Below, piece by piece: positions 60,552 through 64,000 of a DNA stretch of 64,000 nt. Made by a program: the position numbers and the translations under genes. Under the pieces are notes generated by a model that saw nothing but the letters and a program-made list of their open reading frames with translations, ran no database searches and was not told the DNA's origin. Position 1 is the stretch's first letter; every line of letters starts with the position of its first letter. The DNA is from Rhinopithecus roxellana (taxonomy: Eukaryota > Chordata > Mammalia > Primates > Cercopithecidae), in the NCBI RefSeq assembly GCF_007565055.1, contig NC_044568.1, positions 36,917,156 to 36,981,155 of the forward strand, in the 5' to 3' direction.

Positions 60552-61645
60552 ATCATTGTTCCCACGGACACCACTGGAGGGCCTGAGGACAGTCCCACCA
60601 CCTGCAACCCTTTCCCCGCCAGTGCCAGAGTGCATCATAAAAGGGCTTGATGACTGCTCTGCCCTGCCTACTGCTACTTACACCTGCACTCATCTTCTGG
60701 GGGCCTAGGCATTGATCAGTTCCACCAGCCACTGCCTGCACCTGTGGATACCATGGGGGCTTGAGGACTGGCCCACTCCACCTATTGCTGCTACCTGCCA
60801 GTACCCATGCATGTGTTCTAGGGTCCTGGGGATGGACCCACCCTGCCTGCCACCACCAGTTCCTATGCATGCCTTCCAGGGACCCGAGCATGGGGCCACC
60901 CAGCATGCCAGTGCCCACACAGCTTTTCCAGGGACCTGAGGATTGACCCACCCTATCCACCACTGCTGGCATCTGCACACATTTCTCCTGGAAGTCTAAG
61001 AAAGGGACCACCCACCCTTTACCACCACTGCCACTGGCATCCACTCATACATACCATGTGGGGATCTGGGGACCATCTGTCCTACCATGTTGCCACCACC
61101 ACTGCTTTCCACTCACGCTGCCTGGGGATCCAAGGGTTTGTCTGCTGCCACCACAGCCAGTACTGATACCAGGAATGCCTTTCAGGGGCCTGATGGCCTG
61201 CCTGCTGCCCAGCTAACTGCTGCCACTGTCATCTCCTGGGAAAGCCCCTGGAGTCCCAAGGATTGGCCTCCCTGAACCTGCTACCTCTGGTGCCCATGTA
61301 TACCACCTGGGAACCCAAGGATCAGCATACTTAACCCCCCACCATCACCACTAAGGACCAGACTGCCTGTGTTCCTGACCCCAACAAAGCCTCAGCATAG
61401 ACTCCACTAATAACCACAGCTAACCCACTGAGGAAATCACAAATATGACTAAAGCCGGTTACAGCTGTATAAATAATACAGATACTACAAGACTACAAGG
61501 CTCTGCACCTAGAATCAGAGTCAAAGCACCCTGCCCAACCGATACTAGAGACACCTATATACAAAAATATATTTTCCTACAAAACCCAAGTTATAAAATT
61601 GGAAGAAAGTACTATTATACTGTGTGTCCGGATATGAACATAATG

Positions 61646-61670
61646 ACACACACACACACACACACACACA
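61646..61670. repeat. (AC)n microsatellite in L1 5' UTR
   Basis: Twelve AC units where L1 5' UTR text normally reads 'acacaaatgacatgaa'. Confidence 0.9.
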
Positions 61671-61712
61671 AAATTAAAAAGCAAGGAAACGTGACACCTC
61701 CAAAGGATTGCA

Positions 61713-61755
61713 ATAAGGTATTTCTTTGTAGCAGTGTGAAAACGGACTCACACAC
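61713..61755 (+). mobile_element. MaLR LTR 3' end, deletion remnant
   Basis: 'ggtatttctttgtagcagtg' and 'tgaaaacggactcacaca' are the last 40 or so bases of an MST/THE1-type LTR. They are followed at once by L1 ORF2 text. Confidence 0.72.
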
Positions 61756-62297
61756 TATCCAAAGAAATATACAGATTCAGTGACATCCCTATCAAAATAC
61801 CAATGGCATTCTTCACAGAAATAGAAAAAAAATTCTAAAATTTATATGAATCCACAAAGACCCAACATAGCCAAAGTAATCCTGAGCAAAATTAATAAAC
61901 TTGGAGCCATCACATTGCCTGACTTCAAAATATACTATAAAGCTATATAGCCAATAGAGTATTATACTGGCATAAAAACAAACACACAGACCAGTGGAAC
62001 AGAGTAAAGAACCCAGATGTTAATTTACATATCTACAGCTAACTGATTTTTGATAAAAGTACCAAGAATGCTCATTGTGGAAAGGACAGTCTCTTCAATA
62101 AAAGGTACTGGGAAAACTAGATATCCATAAGCAGAATAATGAAAGACCCCCAGCTCTCACCCCATACAAAAATCAACTCAATATGGATCAAAGACCTATA
62201 TGTAACACACAATAATATAAAATTACTACCACAAAACACAGGGGAAATGCTTCAGTACATTTGTTTAAGCAAATAATTTATGACTAAAACCTCAAAA

Positions 62298-62350
62298 ACT
62301 TAGGTAACAATAACTTAGGTAACAATAACAAACACTTAGGTAACAATAAC
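62298..62350 (+). repeat. Three copies of a 17-bp unit in L1
   Basis: 'acttaggtaacaataac' at 62298-62314, 62313-62329 (overlapping by two bases) and 62334-62350. Confidence 0.9.
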
Positions 62351-63515
62351 AAAAATAGACAAGTAGGACTATATTAAACTAAAAAGCTTCCGCACAGCAA
62401 ATGAAATGATCAAGAATGAGGAGATAACCTATAGAATAAGAGGAAATATTTGTGAACTATCCATCCAACAAAGAACTAATATCCAGAATATACAAGAAAC
62501 TCAAACAACTCAACAGCAAAAAAAAAAAAAAAATCCCATTAAAAAAGTGAATAAAGAATCTGAATAGACATTTCTCAAAAGAAGACATACGAATGGCCAA
62601 GAGGTATACAAAAAAAATGATGAACACCAGTAATCATCAGTGGAATGCAAATCAAAACCACAACGAGATATCATCTTACCCCAGTTAAAATGGCTACTAT
62701 CAATAAAATGAAACATATCAGATGCCGGAGAAGACAGAGAAAGACAACTGTTACACATTGTTGGTGAAAATTAGTATGTCAATTATGGAAAATAGTATGG
62801 AGATTCCTCAAAAATCTAAATATAGAACCACCATATGATACAACAATGCCTCTCCTGGGTATTTATTCAAAGGAATTAAAGTCAGTATATCAAAAGGATA
62901 TCTGTACCCCCGTCTTTACTGCAGCACTATTTACAAAAGCCAAGATATGGAATTGACTTAAGTGTCCACCAATGGATAAAGAAAATGTAGCATTTAAAAG
63001 CAATGGGGTACTATTCAGCCATACAAAATAATGATATCTTGTTATTTGCAGCTACATGGATGAGACTGGAGGTCATTATCTTAAGTAAAATAAGCCAGGT
63101 AAAGAAAGAAAAACATCACACATTCCTCACTCATATGCGGAAGGTTAAAAAAGTTGATTTCATGGAGGTATGGAGTAGAATGATAGTTACCAGAGCCTGG
63201 GAAACATTGGGGTGCAGGTAATGAGAAGAGGTTGGCTAATGAGTACAATCATACAGTTAAATAGAATGAATAAGTTCTAGTGTTTAACAGCACAATAGAC
63301 TGACTATAATTAATAACAATATGCAGTATATTTAAAAATAGCTATAAGATATGAAATATTCCCAACACAAATAAATGATAAATGCTTGAGGTGATGAATA
63401 TTTTAAATACTCTAACTTGATCATTGCACATTGTATGCATGTATCAAAATATCACATGTACCCTACAAACATGTATAATTTTTATATATCAAAAAATGTT
63501 TTTTTAAATCTAAGG

Positions 63516-63565
63516 CTCAGAAAGATTAGGCAAATTGTTCAAAGTAATAAGGTTGGGATATAAAA
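63516..63565 (-). repeat. MIR, right half
   Basis: 'ctcagaaagattaggcaaat' and 'tgttcaaagtaataaggttg' continue the MIR that stops at 60551. Confidence 0.72.
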
Positions 63566-64000
63566 AAGGATCCTTTTTACTCCAAACTATATTCACTTCA
63601 TACTCATTTATTGTGTCTCTAATATTTTCAGAAGAATAGAAAATGAAAAATGAAGTAGTTCTCTGAAGATGTTCAAAAATAAACAGGACATAATTCAGAA
63701 ATATGCAAACAGACATGCATGAATACAATATTACCTTTTTTTGACACATTAATTATTTAAATAAACATTAATGTAAATCTATTTGATAGCAACAGGAGAT
63801 AGACAAATTCCTAGGCACACTGGGACAGGTCCCTGGTGAAACCCAACTTCAAACAAACGACAGTTTAAAGCCTAAAAACCAAGCCATTTCCAGATATAAT
63901 CCACAACTGGAGTGAGAACTTATAGTCCTATTAGCCCACGCTTTCCCGATTGGTTCTTTCTGAATAATGCTTTTAACCAATCCAATGTTGCCTTTTCCAA
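63566..64000. other. Right edge, possible LTR fragment
   Basis: From about 63795 the words 'cactgggacaggtccctgg', 'aaacgacagtttaaagcct', 'acgctttcccgattggttct' and 'gcttttaaccaatccaatgt' have the look of an ERV LTR promoter part. The window ends within it, so I cannot confirm it. Confidence 0.4.

Larger units (their letters stand above)
60552..63505 (+). mobile_element. LINE-1 (L1MA-type), internally deleted, inserted in a MIR
   Basis: A sense L1 with its 5' UTR (60552-61712) and its 3' part (61756-63505) but no ORF1 and no first two thirds of ORF2. A perfect 10-bp target duplication 'aaatctaagg' lies at 60542-60551 and 63506-63515. The 5' UTR is GC-rich and made of loosely repeated units ('cctgaggattgacccaccc', 'ctgccaccacc'). 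The 3' part has ORF2 text ('gcattcttcacagaaataga' to 'gctacatggatgagactgga') and 3' UTR ('caaatgataaatgcttgagg' type). A piece of MaLR LTR sits at the join. The 163-codon minus frame at 60553-61044 is a reading of the 5' UTR, not a gene. Confidence 0.85.

Noticed and set aside
60553..61044. 163-codon open frame on the minus strand, rich in G, W and C
   Set aside because: It reads the GC-rich L1 5' UTR antisense; the repeated words come from the repeated 5' UTR units.
60552..63505. L1 missing its middle as a spliced L1 retrocopy
   Set aside because: The join contains the end of a MaLR LTR, so a genomic deletion explains it better than RNA splicing.
1..64000. tRNA, snRNA, 7SL, 5S genes, CRISPR arrays, prophage or bacterial operons
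   Set aside because: None of the typical motifs was found on either strand apart from the 7SL-derived Alus; the window is primate repeat-rich DNA.

Overview
The window is primate nuclear DNA, most likely from an Old World monkey (macaque, baboon or vervet group). Four Alu elements (24247-24555, 41427-41700, 57422-57728, 58141-58449) carry the 'GGCTTGAGCCACCGCGCCCGG'-type 5' end (read on the plus strand) and other bases that I associate with the cercopithecid AluYRa subfamilies. The rest is an AT-rich mosaic of LINE-1, MaLR and ERV LTRs, older Alus, MIRs and a few DNA transposons. I cannot tell which monkey species it is.

I find no protein-coding gene, no tRNA, rRNA or snRNA gene, and no CRISPR-like, phage or bacterial feature. 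The longer open frames fall in Alus, in decayed LINE-1 ORF2 or LINE-1 5' UTR, or in LTRs. The window reads as intergenic DNA or the inside of a very large intron. Nothing points to a functional undescribed gene system. What it does hold is a readable insertion history, with several nested insertions and two deletion or fusion scars.

Layout: 361-3030 is a MaLR (MLT1-type) provirus on the minus strand, with another LTR nested inside. 4290-5170 holds an old L1 3' end and a MIR. 7855-8245 and 12542-12933 are solo MaLR LTRs. 10508-11148 is a MER2 DNA transposon split by an AluS. 13555-18350 is a long antisense L1M broken by a solo LTR. 19205-21140 holds an Alu, an L1 tail and an unassigned LTR.

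21775-28750 is a sense L1 broken by an ERV1 provirus (MER52-like), which itself carries an AluYRa; a second Alu sits in the L1 remainder. A fused L1 5' UTR piece and a MaLR end follow (28755-29232). 31374-32349 is an ERV1 LTR with an ATTT target duplication and an Alu inside. 34667-35258 is another LTR. 37665-43725 is a long antisense L1M holding a solo LTR (ATAT duplication), an AluYRa and an AluJ.

44338-54812 holds scattered Alus, an L1PA 3' fragment (49250-50560) and an LTR (52760-53470). 56545-58449 holds MIR, MER5 and two young Alus. 60552-63505 is an L1 that landed in a MIR, with a 10-bp target duplication, and later lost its middle. The remaining stretches show only simple repeats or sequence I do not recognise.
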